Shown here one piece after another: positions 26,902 through 35,588 of a stretch of 64,000 bases of DNA. The notes beneath the pieces were generated by a model. That model saw nothing but the letters and a program-made list of their open reading frames with translations. It searched no databases and was not told the origin of the DNA. Every line of letters starts with the position of its first letter. Positions within the stretch are counted from its first letter, which is position 1. The position numbers and the translations under genes were made by a program. The stretch comes from Paracoccaceae bacterium (GTDB lineage: Bacteria > Pseudomonadota > Alphaproteobacteria > Rhodobacterales > Rhodobacteraceae): the NCBI GenBank assembly GCA_023383015.1, contig JAHDXW010000018.1:1-64000 (forward strand), given 5' to 3'.

Positions 26902-27897
26902 ATGACCCTGATGCAGAGCTTTCTCGGCGCGGCCGCCACGCTCGCGCTGACCGCCGGCGCGGCACTGGCCGACCCCGGCCTCGTGATCGACATGGGCGGC
27001 AAGTTCGACAAGTCGTTCAACGAGGCCGCCTGGAACGGCGCCGAGCGCTGGAAGGCCGAGACTGGCGGCACCTACCGCGACATCGAGATGCAGCAGGAGG
27101 CCCAGCGCGAGCAGTTCGTGCGCCGAATGGCCGAGGCGGGCTCCAACCCAATCGTCGTCCTCGGCTTCCAGAACATGGCGACGCTCGAGAAGGTGGCCCC
27201 GGACTATCCCGACACCCGCTTCGCGCTGATCGACGGGGTCGTCGACCAGCCGAACGTCCGTTCGATCATCTTCGCCGAGCACGAGGGCAGCTATCTCGTC
27301 GGCCTGCTGGCCGCGATGGCCTCGAAGTCGGGCACGGTGGGCTTCGTCGGCGGCATGGACATCCCGCTGATCCGCAAGTTCGCCTGCGGTTACGCGCAGG
27401 GGGTGAAGGCCGCCAACCCCGACGCCCGCATCATCGCCAACTTCACCGGCACCACCCCGGCGGCATGGGCCGACCCCGTCAAGGGCGGCGAGATCGCGCG
27501 CTCGCAGATCGCCCAGGGCGCCGACGTCGTCTATGCCGCCGCCGGGGCCACCGGGCTCGGCGTGCTGCAGGCGGCGGCGGATGCCGGCGTCTACTCGATC
27601 GGCGTCGATTCCAACCAGAACCACCTGTTCCCCGGCTCGGTCCTGACCTCGATGCTGAAGCGCGTCGACAACGCCACCTACGAGGTCTTCAAGGCCGGCG
27701 CCGCCGTCGAGACCGGGCTGGTGCTGATGGACCTCGCCGCCGGCGGCGTGGGCTGGGCGCTCGACGAGCACAACGCCGCGCTGATCACCGACGCGATGAA
27801 GGCCCGCGTCGCCGAGGCCGAGGCGGCGATCACCGGCGGCACCCTCGCGGTGCACGACTACATGAGCGACGACAGCTGCCCGGCGATCACCTTCTGA
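26902..27897 (+). CDS. BMP-family ABC transporter substrate-binding protein
   Basis: This encodes 331 aa. A Sec signal peptide (MTLMQSFLGAAATLALTAGAALA) precedes the mature protein, which starts DPGLVIDMGGKFDKSFNEAAWNGAERWKAETG, diagnostic of the Bmp/PnrA family that binds nucleosides or purine-like ligands. Further family segments are GFVGGMDIPLIRKFACGYAQGVKAA and YSIGVDSNQNHLFPGSVLTSMLKRVD. It is not a lipoprotein. It is the first gene of a four-gene importer with tight spacing. The ligand could be a nucleoside, a purine base or a related compound. Confidence 0.92.
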   Translation: MTLMQSFLGAAATLALTAGAALADPGLVIDMGGKFDKSFNEAAWNGAERWKAETGGTYRDIEMQQEAQREQFVRRMAEAGSNPIVVLGFQNMATLEKVAPDYPDTRFALIDGVVDQPNVRSIIFAEHEGSYLVGLLAAMASKSGTVGFVGGMDIPLIRKFACGYAQGVKAANPDARIIANFTGTTPAAWADPVKGGEIARSQIAQGADVVYAAAGATGLGVLQAAADAGVYSIGVDSNQNHLFPGSVLTSMLKRVDNATYEVFKAGAAVETGLVLMDLAAGGVGWALDEHNAALITDAMKARVAEAEAAITGGTLAVHDYMSDDSCPAITF

Positions 27898-27902
27898 GCT
27901 GA

Positions 27903-29492
27903 ATGGACGCGCGTCCCGCGACGCATGTTACCGGGGGGCGGCCCGACGCGGCCGCCCCAGCCATCGAGCTTCGCGGCATCTCCAAGGCCTTCGGGCCGGT
28001 TCAGGCGAACCGCGACATCTCGTTCCGGGTCGCCCGCGGCACCATCCACGGCATCGTCGGCGAGAACGGCGCCGGCAAGTCGACGCTGATGTCGATCCTC
28101 TACGGCTTCTACAGGGCCGATGCCGGCGAGATCCTCATCAACGGCGCGCCGGTGCGCATCCCCGACAGCCAGGCCGCGATCCGCGCCGGCATCGGCATGG
28201 TCTTCCAGCACTTCAAGCTGGTCGAGAACTTCACGGTTCTGGAGAACATCATCCTCGGCGCCGAGGAGGGACGGCTGCTCGCCCCCTCGCTCGACCGCGC
28301 ACGCGAGGAACTCGCCCGCCTCGCCCGCGACTACGAGCTCCAGGTCGACCCCGACGCGGTGATCGAGGAGCTGTCGGTCGGCCACCAGCAGCGCGTCGAG
28401 ATTCTCAAGGCACTGTTCCGCAAGGCCGACATCCTGATCCTCGACGAGCCGACCGGCGTGCTCACCCCCGCCGAGGCCGACCACCTGTTCCGCATCCTCG
28501 CCAACCTCAGGGCCGAGGGCAAGACGATCGTCCTGATCACCCACAAGCTGCGCGAGATCATGGCGGCGACCGACAACGTCAGCGTCATGCGCCGGGGCGA
28601 GATGGTGGCGACGCTCGCGACCGCGTCCACCAGCCCCGAGGAACTCGCCGAGCTCATGGTCGGCCGCAAGGTTCTTCTCCGGGTCGAGAAGGCGCCCGCA
28701 TCCCCCGGCCGGCCGGTGCTCGAGGTCGACAACCTCAAGGTGACCGACCGCGACGGTGTGGCCCGCCTCAAGGGCGTCTCCTTCGCGGTGCGGGCGGGCG
28801 AGATCCTCGGCATCGCCGGGGTGGCCGGCAACGGCCAGTCGCAGCTGCTCGAGGTGCTGGGCGGCTTTGCCGCGGCCACCGGCACGGTGCGCATGAACGG
28901 CACCGGGATCGACCTGACGGGGCGGCATTCCGACGGCCAGACCCGCCGCGCCCGCAGTATCGCCCATGTGCCCGAGGACCGCCAGCGCCTCGGGCTGATC
29001 ATGGATTTCGCCGCCTGGGAGAACATCGCCTTCGGCTACCACCACGACCCCGCCTACCAGCGCGGGCGGCTGCTGATGGACAACGAGGCCATCCGCGCGG
29101 ACGCCCGCGGCAAGCTGGCCCGCTTCGACGTCCGCCCGCCCGACCCCTGGCTTGCCGCCAAGAGCTTCTCGGGCGGCAACCAGCAGAAGCTCGTGCTCGC
29201 CCGCGAGATCGAGCGCAGCCCCGACCTGCTGCTCGTCGGCCAGCCGACGCGCGGAGTGGACATCGGGGCCATCGAGTTCATCCACCAGCAGCTGATCGCG
29301 CTGCGCGACGCCGGCAAGGCGATCCTGCTCGTCTCGGTCGAGCTCGACGAGATCCTCTCGCTCTCCGACCGCATAGCGGTGATGTTCGACGGCCGCATCA
29401 TGGGCGAGCGGCTGCCCGGCGAGACCGACGAGCGCGAACTCGGACTGATGATGGCCGGGGTGGTTCCCGGGGCCGGCAGGGGGGCCGCCTGA
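27903..29492 (+). CDS. ABC transporter double ATPase, BMP/sugar type
   Basis: This encodes 529 aa with two nucleotide-binding domains. Domain 1 has Walker A GENGAGKST, the variant signature LSVGHQQRVEI and Walker B LILDEPTGVL. Domain 2 has a degenerate Walker A (GVAGNGQSQ, lacking the GKS/T lysine) but an intact SGGNQQK signature, a pattern normal for sugar/nucleoside importers of this class. It powers uptake by the two following permeases. It starts 5 bases after the binding-protein stop and its stop overlaps the next ATG by one base. Confidence 0.93.
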   Translation: MDARPATHVTGGRPDAAAPAIELRGISKAFGPVQANRDISFRVARGTIHGIVGENGAGKSTLMSILYGFYRADAGEILINGAPVRIPDSQAAIRAGIGMVFQHFKLVENFTVLENIILGAEEGRLLAPSLDRAREELARLARDYELQVDPDAVIEELSVGHQQRVEILKALFRKADILILDEPTGVLTPAEADHLFRILANLRAEGKTIVLITHKLREIMAATDNVSVMRRGEMVATLATASTSPEELAELMVGRKVLLRVEKAPASPGRPVLEVDNLKVTDRDGVARLKGVSFAVRAGEILGIAGVAGNGQSQLLEVLGGFAAATGTVRMNGTGIDLTGRHSDGQTRRARSIAHVPEDRQRLGLIMDFAAWENIAFGYHHDPAYQRGRLLMDNEAIRADARGKLARFDVRPPDPWLAAKSFSGGNQQKLVLAREIERSPDLLLVGQPTRGVDIGAIEFIHQQLIALRDAGKAILLVSVELDEILSLSDRIAVMFDGRIMGERLPGETDERELGLMMAGVVPGAGRGAA

Positions 29493-30583
29493 TGGAGGCG
29501 TTGCCGAAATGGGCCGATGCGGTCCTCGTGCCGCTGGTCTCGATCGTGATCGCCTTCGCGCTGTCGGCGCTCGTGATCCTCGCGATCGGCGAGAACCCCG
29601 TCGAGGCAATGCGGCTGATGGTGACGGGGGCGGTCGCCTCGACCTACGGATGGGGCTACACGCTCTTCTACACCACCAACTTCATCTTCACCGGGCTCGC
29701 CGTGGCGGTGGCCTTCCATGCCGGGCTGTTCAACATCGGCGGCGAGGGGCAGGCAACGCTCGGCGGGCTCGGCGTGGCGCTGGTGCTGCTGTCGGTCGGC
29801 TGGCCGCACTGGACGGTGGCACTCGTCGCCGCGGTGGGGGGCGCGATGCTGGCCGGCGCGCTCTGGGCGCTGATCCCGGCCTGGCTGCAGGCCCGCCGCG
29901 GCAGCCACATCGTCATTACCACGATCATGTTCAACTTCATCGCGGCGGCGCTTCTCAACTACCTGCTCGTCAACGTGCTGAAGCCCGCCGGCCAGATGGA
30001 CCCCGCCACCGCCCGCTTCGCGGCCGAGACGGTACTGCCCAAGCTGTCGCAGATCGTCGGCCTGTTCGGCATCCCCTTCAACGCCCGCACGCCGGCCAAC
30101 ATCGCCCTCTTCCTCGCCCTCGGCGCCGCATTCCTCGTCTGGGTGCTGCTGTGGCACACCCGCCTCGGCTACCAGATCCGCGCCTTCGGCAAGTCCGAGC
30201 CGGCGGCGCGCTACGCCGGCATCTCGCCCTTCCGCATCACGCTCTACGCGATGCTCATCTCGGGTGCGCTGGCCGGGCTGATGACCGTCAACACAGTGAT
30301 GGGCGAGGCGCAGCGGCTGGTCATGAACGTCTCCGAGGGCGCGGGCTTCATCGGCATCGCGGTGGCGCTGATGGGCCGCTCGCATCCCGTGGGCGTGGTG
30401 CTTGCGGCCTTGCTCTTCGGCTTCCTCTACCAGGGCGGGGCCGAACTCGAGTTCTGGACCTCGATCCCGCGCGAGCTGATCGTCGTCATCCAGGCGCTGG
30501 TGATCCTGTTCACCGGCGCGCTTGACAACATGGTGCGGGCGCCGCTTGCGCGGCTGTTCCTGGCCGCCAGGGGCCGGCGCTGA
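29492..30583 (+). CDS. BMP-type ABC transporter permease, subunit 1
   Basis: This encodes 363 aa with about nine membrane helices, of the BPD_transp_2 family found in nucleoside and sugar importers. Typical segments are FTGLAVAVAFHAGLFNIGGEGQATLGG and GSHIVITTIMFNFIAAALLNYLLV. It forms half of the translocation channel. Start and stop both overlap the neighbouring genes by one base, so expression is tightly coupled. Confidence 0.92.
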   Translation: MEALPKWADAVLVPLVSIVIAFALSALVILAIGENPVEAMRLMVTGAVASTYGWGYTLFYTTNFIFTGLAVAVAFHAGLFNIGGEGQATLGGLGVALVLLSVGWPHWTVALVAAVGGAMLAGALWALIPAWLQARRGSHIVITTIMFNFIAAALLNYLLVNVLKPAGQMDPATARFAAETVLPKLSQIVGLFGIPFNARTPANIALFLALGAAFLVWVLLWHTRLGYQIRAFGKSEPAARYAGISPFRITLYAMLISGALAGLMTVNTVMGEAQRLVMNVSEGAGFIGIAVALMGRSHPVGVVLAALLFGFLYQGGAELEFWTSIPRELIVVIQALVILFTGALDNMVRAPLARLFLAARGRR

Positions 30584-31548
30584 TGGATTACGCGGCCTTC
30601 CTGTCGATCCTCGAGGGCACCATCCGGCTCGCCACGCCGCTGCTGCTGGCCTGCCTCGCGGGGCTCTTCTCCGAACGGGCGGGGGTCTTCGACATCGGGC
30701 TCGAGGGCAAGATGCTGATGGCCGCCTTCGCCTCGGCGGCGGTGGCGGCGATCAGCGGCTCGGCCTGGATCGGGCTGACAGCAGGCATCGCCGCCTCGAT
30801 GGTGCTGTCGGCGGTGCACGGGCTGGCCTCCATCACCTTCCGCGGCAACCAGCTGATATCGGGGGTGGCGATCAACTTCCTTGCCGCCGGGCTGACGGTG
30901 CTTGTCGCGCAGGATCTCTTCGCGCTCGGCGGCCGCACCCCGGCGCTCGCCGGCGACGCCCGCTTCCAGGGCATCGCGCTGCCCCTGGCCGGAACGCTCG
31001 AGGCGGTGCCGGTGGTCGGGCCGTTTTACGCCCGGGTGATCTCGGGCCATGCGCTGCTCGTCTATGTCGCGGTGCTGGCGGTGCCGGCCACCTGGTGGCT
31101 GCTCTACCGCACCCGCTTCGGGCTCAGGCTCAGGGCGGTGGGCGAGAACCCCGCGGCGGTGGATACCGCCGGCGTCTCGGTGGTGGCGCTCCGCTTCGCC
31201 GCGGTGATGATCTGCGGCTTCCTCTGCGGGCTTGCCGGCGTCTACCTTGCCACCGCGCTGGGCGCGGGCTTCGTCAAGGACATGTCGGGCGGCCGCGGGT
31301 TCATCGCGCTGGCGGCGCTGATCTTCGCCAAGTGGCGGCCGTGGCCGGCGATGGGGGCGACGCTGCTGTTCGGCTTCCTGCAGTCGGTGGCCACCCGCTA
31401 TCCCCGCCTGGACCTTGGGGTGATGGTGGTGCCCTCGCAGTTCATCGACGCCCTGCCCTACATCCTGACGGTGGTGATCCTCGCCGGCTTCGTCGGCAAG
31501 GCGATCCCGCCGCGGGCGGGCGGGGCGCCCTATGTGAAGGAACGCTAG
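30583..31548 (+). CDS. BMP-type ABC transporter permease, subunit 2
   Basis: This encodes 321 aa with about eight or nine membrane helices and the BPD_transp_2 signature TPLLLACLAGLFSERAGVFDIGLEGKMLMAAF. It pairs with the preceding permease. It is the last gene of the importer. A CGGCGCC/GGCGCCG hairpin at 31557-31573 just after the stop may end the transcript. The GntR regulator gene faces it 150 bases away. Confidence 0.92.
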   Translation: MDYAAFLSILEGTIRLATPLLLACLAGLFSERAGVFDIGLEGKMLMAAFASAAVAAISGSAWIGLTAGIAASMVLSAVHGLASITFRGNQLISGVAINFLAAGLTVLVAQDLFALGGRTPALAGDARFQGIALPLAGTLEAVPVVGPFYARVISGHALLVYVAVLAVPATWWLLYRTRFGLRLRAVGENPAAVDTAGVSVVALRFAAVMICGFLCGLAGVYLATALGAGFVKDMSGGRGFIALAALIFAKWRPWPAMGATLLFGFLQSVATRYPRLDLGVMVVPSQFIDALPYILTVVILAGFVGKAIPPRAGGAPYVKER

Positions 31549-31698
31549 CGCCCGCACGGCGCCGGCGGCGCCGATCCGGGGCCAGGGCTCCGGGACAGGC
31601 ATGAAGGATCGGTGACTACACCGTCTTGAATCAAGCAATATCAATGTCATGGATGTGTCCCACGCATGGGACGGCCGCATCCGCGGGACCCGGCGGCC
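31549..31698. other. convergent intergenic region with hairpins and an AT-rich patch
   Basis: This gap separates two converging operons. It holds a CGGCGCC-GGC-GGCGCCG hairpin (31557-31573), an AT-richer stretch with CTTGAATCAAG and two direct ATCAA copies ten bases apart (about 31630-31644), and a GTCCCA-CGCA-TGGGAC hairpin (31657-31672). The hairpins may terminate both transcripts, though neither is followed by a clear T-run. The AT-rich patch is unusual for this genome. Confidence 0.4.
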
Positions 31699-32415
31699 TC
31701 AGCCGGCGATGTGGCGCAGTCCCTGGGTGACGTCGGCGCGCACCGCCAGCCGCAGCGCCGGCTCGTCGCCCGCCTTCAGCGCCGCGAGGATCATCCGGTG
31801 GTGCGGCGGCGCCTCGCTGCGCCGCAGCCGGGCATAGACCTCGCGCATCGTCGGGCCGAGCTGCAGCCACACCGTCTCGACGATCGCCAGCATCGCCGGG
31901 GTCTGGGCGCGCAGGTAGAGGGTGCGGTGGAACTCCAGATTGGTACGGATGTAGCCCACCGCGTCGCCCTTCACCACCGCCTCGGCATTGGCCGAGTTGA
32001 TCAGCGCCAGCCGGTCGATCAGCGCCAGATGCGCCCTCGGCAGGGCGCGGGCGGCCATCTCGGGCTCGATCAGCGCCCGGATTGCCGCAAGCTCCTCGAT
32101 CCGGTCGCCCGACAGTTCCGGCGTCGACACCCGCCCCGACGCCGACAGCGTCAGCGCCCCCTCCGCCACCAGCCGGCGCAGCGCCTCGCGCACCGGGGTC
32201 ATGCTCAGCCCGTGGGCGCGCGCCAGCCCTCGCAGCGTCAGCGCCCGGCCCGGCGGCAGCTCGCCATGCATGACCTGCAGCCGGAGGGTCCGATACAGGC
32301 GCTCATGGGCCGCAAGGGTGCTTTCGGGCGCGCGGGCGGGGGTGGCGGGAAGCGGCGGGCGGGGATGCGCAGGCGGGAACGGCGGCGCGGACGGGGGCGG
32401 GGGCGGGCGGGTCAT
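31699..32415 (-). CDS. GntR-family transcriptional regulator (FCD type)
   Basis: This encodes 238 aa. After a Pro-rich N-terminal tail of about 35 residues comes a winged helix (LYRTLRLQVMHGELPPGRALTLRGLARAHGLSMTPVREALRRLVAEGAL) and then an all-helical FCD ligand domain with metal-ligand-like residues in RTNLEFHRTLYLRAQ and PHHRMILAALKAGD. It probably senses a small organic acid or related metabolite. It could control the facing BMP-type importer (inference). Its ATG lies 8 bases after the YgjP-like gene stop, so the two are co-transcribed. Confidence 0.9.
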   Translation of the reverse strand: MTRPPPPPSAPPFPPAHPRPPLPATPARAPESTLAAHERLYRTLRLQVMHGELPPGRALTLRGLARAHGLSMTPVREALRRLVAEGALTLSASGRVSTPELSGDRIEELAAIRALIEPEMAARALPRAHLALIDRLALINSANAEAVVKGDAVGYIRTNLEFHRTLYLRAQTPAMLAIVETVWLQLGPTMREVYARLRRSEAPPHHRMILAALKAGDEPALRLAVRADVTQGLRHIAG

Positions 32416-32423
32416 CGGCGGCC

Positions 32424-33134
32424 TCAGGGGAGGAAGACAAAGCGGTGCAGCCCCGCCCCCTCGCGGCGCAGCCAGTCGCGGCGGCGGGCGTGGTCGGGCA
32501 CCAGCCCGGCCACCAGCGCCCAGAAGCGGGGACCGTGGTTCATCTCGACGAGGTGCGCGACCTCATGGGCGGCGACGTAGTCCAGCACCTCGGGCGGCGC
32601 CATCGCCAGCCGCCAGGAGAACATCAGCCGACCCGCGGCGCTGCACGACCCCCAGCGCGACCGCGGGTCCGACAGGACGATGCGCGCCGGCCGGACGCGC
32701 AGGGCAGCGGCGTGGCCGGCGCAGGCGGCCGCCAGCCGCTCGCGCGCCGCCAGCCGCAGCCAGGCGGCCACCGCGGGGCCCGACCGGCCGGCGGCCGCGG
32801 GCACCAGAAGGCGGTCGCCCTCCAGCCGCGGGGCGCGCAGCGGCGCGGCCACCAGAAGCCGCTCGGCCCCCTCGACAGGCAGCAGCGCGCCCGCCGCCAC
32901 CGCCACAGGCGCCGGCACGCCGGCGAGGGCGGCGCGGATCCAGTCGGCCCGATCGTGCAGGAAGGCCATCGCGTCGCGCTCGCGGGCGCGCGCGGGCAGC
33001 GTCAGCGTCACCCGCCCGTCGGCACGCGAGACCCGCAGCGTGAACCGCCGCGCGCGAGCCGACCGGCGCAGGACAAGCCCCGCCGGCAGCCCCGCCCCCT
33101 CCTGCCCCGCCCCCTCCTGCCCCGCCGCCGCCAT
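32424..33134 (-). CDS. YgjP/SprT-like zinc metallopeptidase
   Basis: This encodes 236 aa. The C-terminal part matches the YgjP (DUF45) family: VRPARIVLSDPRSRWGSCSAAGRLMFSWRLAMAPPEVLDYVAAHEVAHLVEMNHGPRFWALV, with the zinc motif H-E-V-A-H and a downstream His in MNHGPRFW. The substrate of this family is unknown. The chosen ATG (33132-33134) gives an N-terminus GQEGAGQEGAG encoded by a 15-bp tandem duplication; translation could instead begin after it. The P450-like gene is divergent. Confidence 0.88.
   Translation of the reverse strand: MAAAGQEGAGQEGAGLPAGLVLRRSARARRFTLRVSRADGRVTLTLPARARERDAMAFLHDRADWIRAALAGVPAPVAVAAGALLPVEGAERLLVAAPLRAPRLEGDRLLVPAAAGRSGPAVAAWLRLAARERLAAACAGHAAALRVRPARIVLSDPRSRWGSCSAAGRLMFSWRLAMAPPEVLDYVAAHEVAHLVEMNHGPRFWALVAGLVPDHARRRDWLRREGAGLHRFVFLP
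33090..33119. repeat. 15-bp tandem duplication inside the YgjP-like gene start
   Basis: CCCCGCCCCCTCCTG occurs twice in a row (33090-33104 and 33105-33119) and gives the GAGQE-type repeat at the protein N-terminus. Being a multiple of three, it keeps the frame. It looks like a recent in-frame duplication. Confidence 0.8.
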
Positions 33135-33272
33135 CGCCCCGCCCGTCCCTCCCGGCCGCCCGCCCCTGCCACGGCTGCCGCCGGCAGCATAGCACCGCCG
33201 CGCCGCGCGCACAGGGGCAGCCTTTGGCCGCGACGGCTTGACAGGCCGCGCGCGGCGGTCTCGGCTCACGCC

Positions 33273-34217
33273 ATGAGGGTGGAGATTCGCGACGACCCCG
33301 CCGAGATCCTGCGTTCGCCGGCGCTGGATGTGGTGCCCTACGCCGCCCGGCATGCGGCGCTGGCGGGGCGGCTGGGCATCGACCTGTCGGCCACGGTCTT
33401 CGCGCTCGACCACATCCCGCTCTGCCTCGAGCGTGCCCGCCACCCGCCGATGCGGCGGGCCATCGCCGGGCTGATCGCAGCCGGCACGCCGGCCCTGCGC
33501 GCGGCCCTGCCCGACCTTGTCGCCCGCCATTTCGCCCCTTTCCTCCGACCCGGCCGGATGGAGGCGATGGCCAGCGCGGTGCAGCCCTGCGTCGCGGCGA
33601 TGCTGTCGCGGCTCGCGGGCTTCGAGCTCGGGCTCGGACCCGACACGCTTGTCTCGCGCATCTTCAGCCAGGCCCTCGGTCCCGCCCGCCGCCGGCGCGT
33701 GGAGGAGGAGCTGCGGGAGCTTCAGGCCCGCATCGCCGCCGGCCACCCTGGCGCCGACGCCGGCGAGCGGGGCGCCAGGCTGGCGCTGGCCATCCTTGGC
33801 CACGACGCGCTGACCGCGACCGTGGGGGCCAGCCTTGCGGCCCTGCTGCCGGCCGAGGCGCCGCGCCCCCTGGCCCTGCTGCACTGGGAGGAGACGCCGC
33901 CGCGCACCGGCGTTCCCTACATCGATCGACTGGCGCTGCAGGACGTCCGCGTGGGCGAGCGCGCACTCGACCGAGGCGAGACCATCCGGGCCCGGCTGGA
34001 CAGCTACGAGGGCGCGCCGGCCGAGGCGCGCAACGCCTTCTTCGGCGCCGGGGCGCATCTCTGCCTCGGCCGGCCGCTGTCGCTGGACCTCTGGGCCGAA
34101 CTGGCGCGCCTGATGCGCGCCGCGCCCACTGCCGCGCGGCTGGCCGCAGCGCCGATGCGTCGCGACGACGTCTTCCACATGCCCGAGCGGCTGGAGGTGG
34201 AGGTGACCCCGGCATGA
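33273..34217 (+). CDS. short cytochrome P450-like protein
   Basis: This encodes 314 aa, well below the usual ~400. The heme-ligand motif is intact: FFGAGAHLCLGRPLSLDLW with Cys264. An I-helix-like stretch (LALAILGHDALTATVGASLAALL, about 170-192) is present, but the K-helix ExxR cannot be found: the region reads ALLHWEETPPRTGVPYIDR. The N-terminal substrate-recognition half is shortened. It may hydroxylate or oxidise an acyl group, since an acyl carrier protein gene overlaps its end (ATGA at 34214-34217). A TTGACA lies at 33238-33243, very close to the ATG, with no visible ribosome binding site. Whether it is active is uncertain. Confidence 0.75.
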   Translation: MRVEIRDDPAEILRSPALDVVPYAARHAALAGRLGIDLSATVFALDHIPLCLERARHPPMRRAIAGLIAAGTPALRAALPDLVARHFAPFLRPGRMEAMASAVQPCVAAMLSRLAGFELGLGPDTLVSRIFSQALGPARRRRVEEELRELQARIAAGHPGADAGERGARLALAILGHDALTATVGASLAALLPAEAPRPLALLHWEETPPRTGVPYIDRLALQDVRVGERALDRGETIRARLDSYEGAPAEARNAFFGAGAHLCLGRPLSLDLWAELARLMRAAPTAARLAAAPMRRDDVFHMPERLEVEVTPA

Positions 34218-34495
34218 CCAGCCCCTTGTTGCCGGACGTCCGCGCCGCCGTGGTCGCGGCGCTGGACGAGATCGCCGGCCTGATGTCGAACCCCGAGATC
34301 GGCCCAGCCCTGGCCCGGGGCGAGGACGTGCCCTTCGCGCGCATCGAGATGGACAGCCTGACCCGCTTCGAGGTGATCATGCGGCTGGAGGAGGCGTTCG
34401 GCATCGAACTCGACGACGACGAGGTGCTGGCGCAGGACAGCGTCGGGGGCCTGGCCGGTTTCATCGAGGGGCGCCTTGCCGGACGCGCCGGCTGA
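34214..34495 (+). CDS. free-standing acyl carrier protein
   Basis: This encodes 93 aa, acidic and helical. The phosphopantetheine attachment motif is EMDSLTRFEVIMRLEEAFGIEL, with Ser in D-S-L. It differs from the housekeeping fatty-acid ACP and is placed between a P450-like gene and a hydrolase-like gene, both overlapping it. It probably carries the substrate that the P450-like protein acts on. It would need a phosphopantetheinyl transferase, for example the Sfp-type enzyme at 15725-16423. Confidence 0.9.
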   Translation: MTSPLLPDVRAAVVAALDEIAGLMSNPEIGPALARGEDVPFARIEMDSLTRFEVIMRLEEAFGIELDDDEVLAQDSVGGLAGFIEGRLAGRAG

Positions 34496-35486
34496 GCCGC
34501 CCGGAACGGACTGGGAGCGGTCCGGCGCAGCCCTGATCGCTGCCCTGCGCGCCGCCCGCGGCCGCAGGGCCGAGGCGCTGGTGCTTGAGCTCGAGCGGGT
34601 GCTGACCGCGGGTGAGTACCTCGACCTTGCCGCCACGCTGGCCCGCGAGGGCCACCCGCTCTACGCCGCGCTGGCCGCGCGGCCGGTGCTGGCCGATCTT
34701 GCCGGCCTGCGCCGCCCGCCCACCCCCGTCCGCCGCCAGGCGCTGGGCGAGGAGGCACTCCTGTTCCTTGGCCCGGGGGAACCTGCCGGCAAGACGCTGG
34801 TGATCGGCTTCACCGGGCTCAGGGGCCGGCTCGGCATCCCCACCGCCTGCCTGCTCGAGCGGCTGGACGCCCGCCGCCGCGACCTGCTGCTCTTGCACGA
34901 TGCCTCGAGGTCGCAGTTCCGGCTGGGCTGCCGCGGCCTCGCCCGCGACCTGCCCGGGCTGGTGGGTGCGATCGCCGTGCGGGCCGGCGAGGCGGCCTAC
35001 GCCCGGCGCGTCGCCATCGGCTATTCGATCGGGGCGCTTCCGGCGGCGCAGTACGGGGTGCTGGCAGGGATCGACCGGGTTGTCGCGGTCGGCGCGCGGC
35101 CACGCGACGACGCGCTGCGGCTTGCCCGGCGCCAGGCCGTGCCCACCGCCTTCGACCCGCTGTGCGCCTGCCTAGCATCGCGGCGGCGCGAGCTGCTGTT
35201 CGTCCATGCCGAGCACCATGCGGTCGACCGGGCCTGCGCCGTCGCGCTGGCCCGGACGGCCGGCGGCGTGGCGGTCGCGGTGCGCGGGCAGGAGGTGCAC
35301 GGGCTGATCGATGCGCTGTGGGTGATCGGGGCGCTCGAGCGGTTTCTCGACACCGCCCTCGACGGGCCGATGCCTGCAGCCCGCGGCCGGCCGGCGCGCT
35401 TCGACCCCGGGTCGCTGACGCGGCTGCGCCAGACGCTGGGCAGGCGGCTTGCGGGATGGCGCCGCCGGGCCGCGGGGGCGGGCTGA
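34476..35486 (+). CDS. alpha/beta-hydrolase-like protein linked to an acyl carrier protein
   Basis: This encodes 336 aa from a TTG at 34476 inside the end of the ACP gene; a later start is possible. The segment KTLVIGFTGLRGRLGIPTACLLERLD could be the first strand and oxyanion loop, and RVAIGYSIGALPAAQYGVL has a G-x-S-x-G nucleophile elbow (G-Y-S-I-G). A candidate catalytic His lies in LLFVHAEHHAVDRACAVALA. It may be a thioesterase or acyltransferase releasing the ACP-bound product, but I cannot assign a family. The N-terminal 90 residues are helical and Arg/Ala-rich. Confidence 0.65.
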   Translation: MPDAPAEPPGTDWERSGAALIAALRAARGRRAEALVLELERVLTAGEYLDLAATLAREGHPLYAALAARPVLADLAGLRRPPTPVRRQALGEEALLFLGPGEPAGKTLVIGFTGLRGRLGIPTACLLERLDARRRDLLLLHDASRSQFRLGCRGLARDLPGLVGAIAVRAGEAAYARRVAIGYSIGALPAAQYGVLAGIDRVVAVGARPRDDALRLARRQAVPTAFDPLCACLASRRRELLFVHAEHHAVDRACAVALARTAGGVAVAVRGQEVHGLIDALWVIGALERFLDTALDGPMPAARGRPARFDPGSLTRLRQTLGRRLAGWRRRAAGAG

Positions 35487-35588
35487 CGGCCCGGTGCCGG
35501 CGGCGCCGGGCGCGCCGGGGAAAGCCTTTGACAGCCGGCCGGCTTTGTGGCATCGCCCGGCATCCCGCGACGAATCCGAGGATATCCG

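Noticed and set aside
27903-29492. Degenerate Walker A (GVAGNGQSQ) in the second ATPase domain as a sign of a broken gene
   Set aside because: This degeneration is normal for double-domain ATPases of Bmp/sugar-type importers, and all other motifs are intact.
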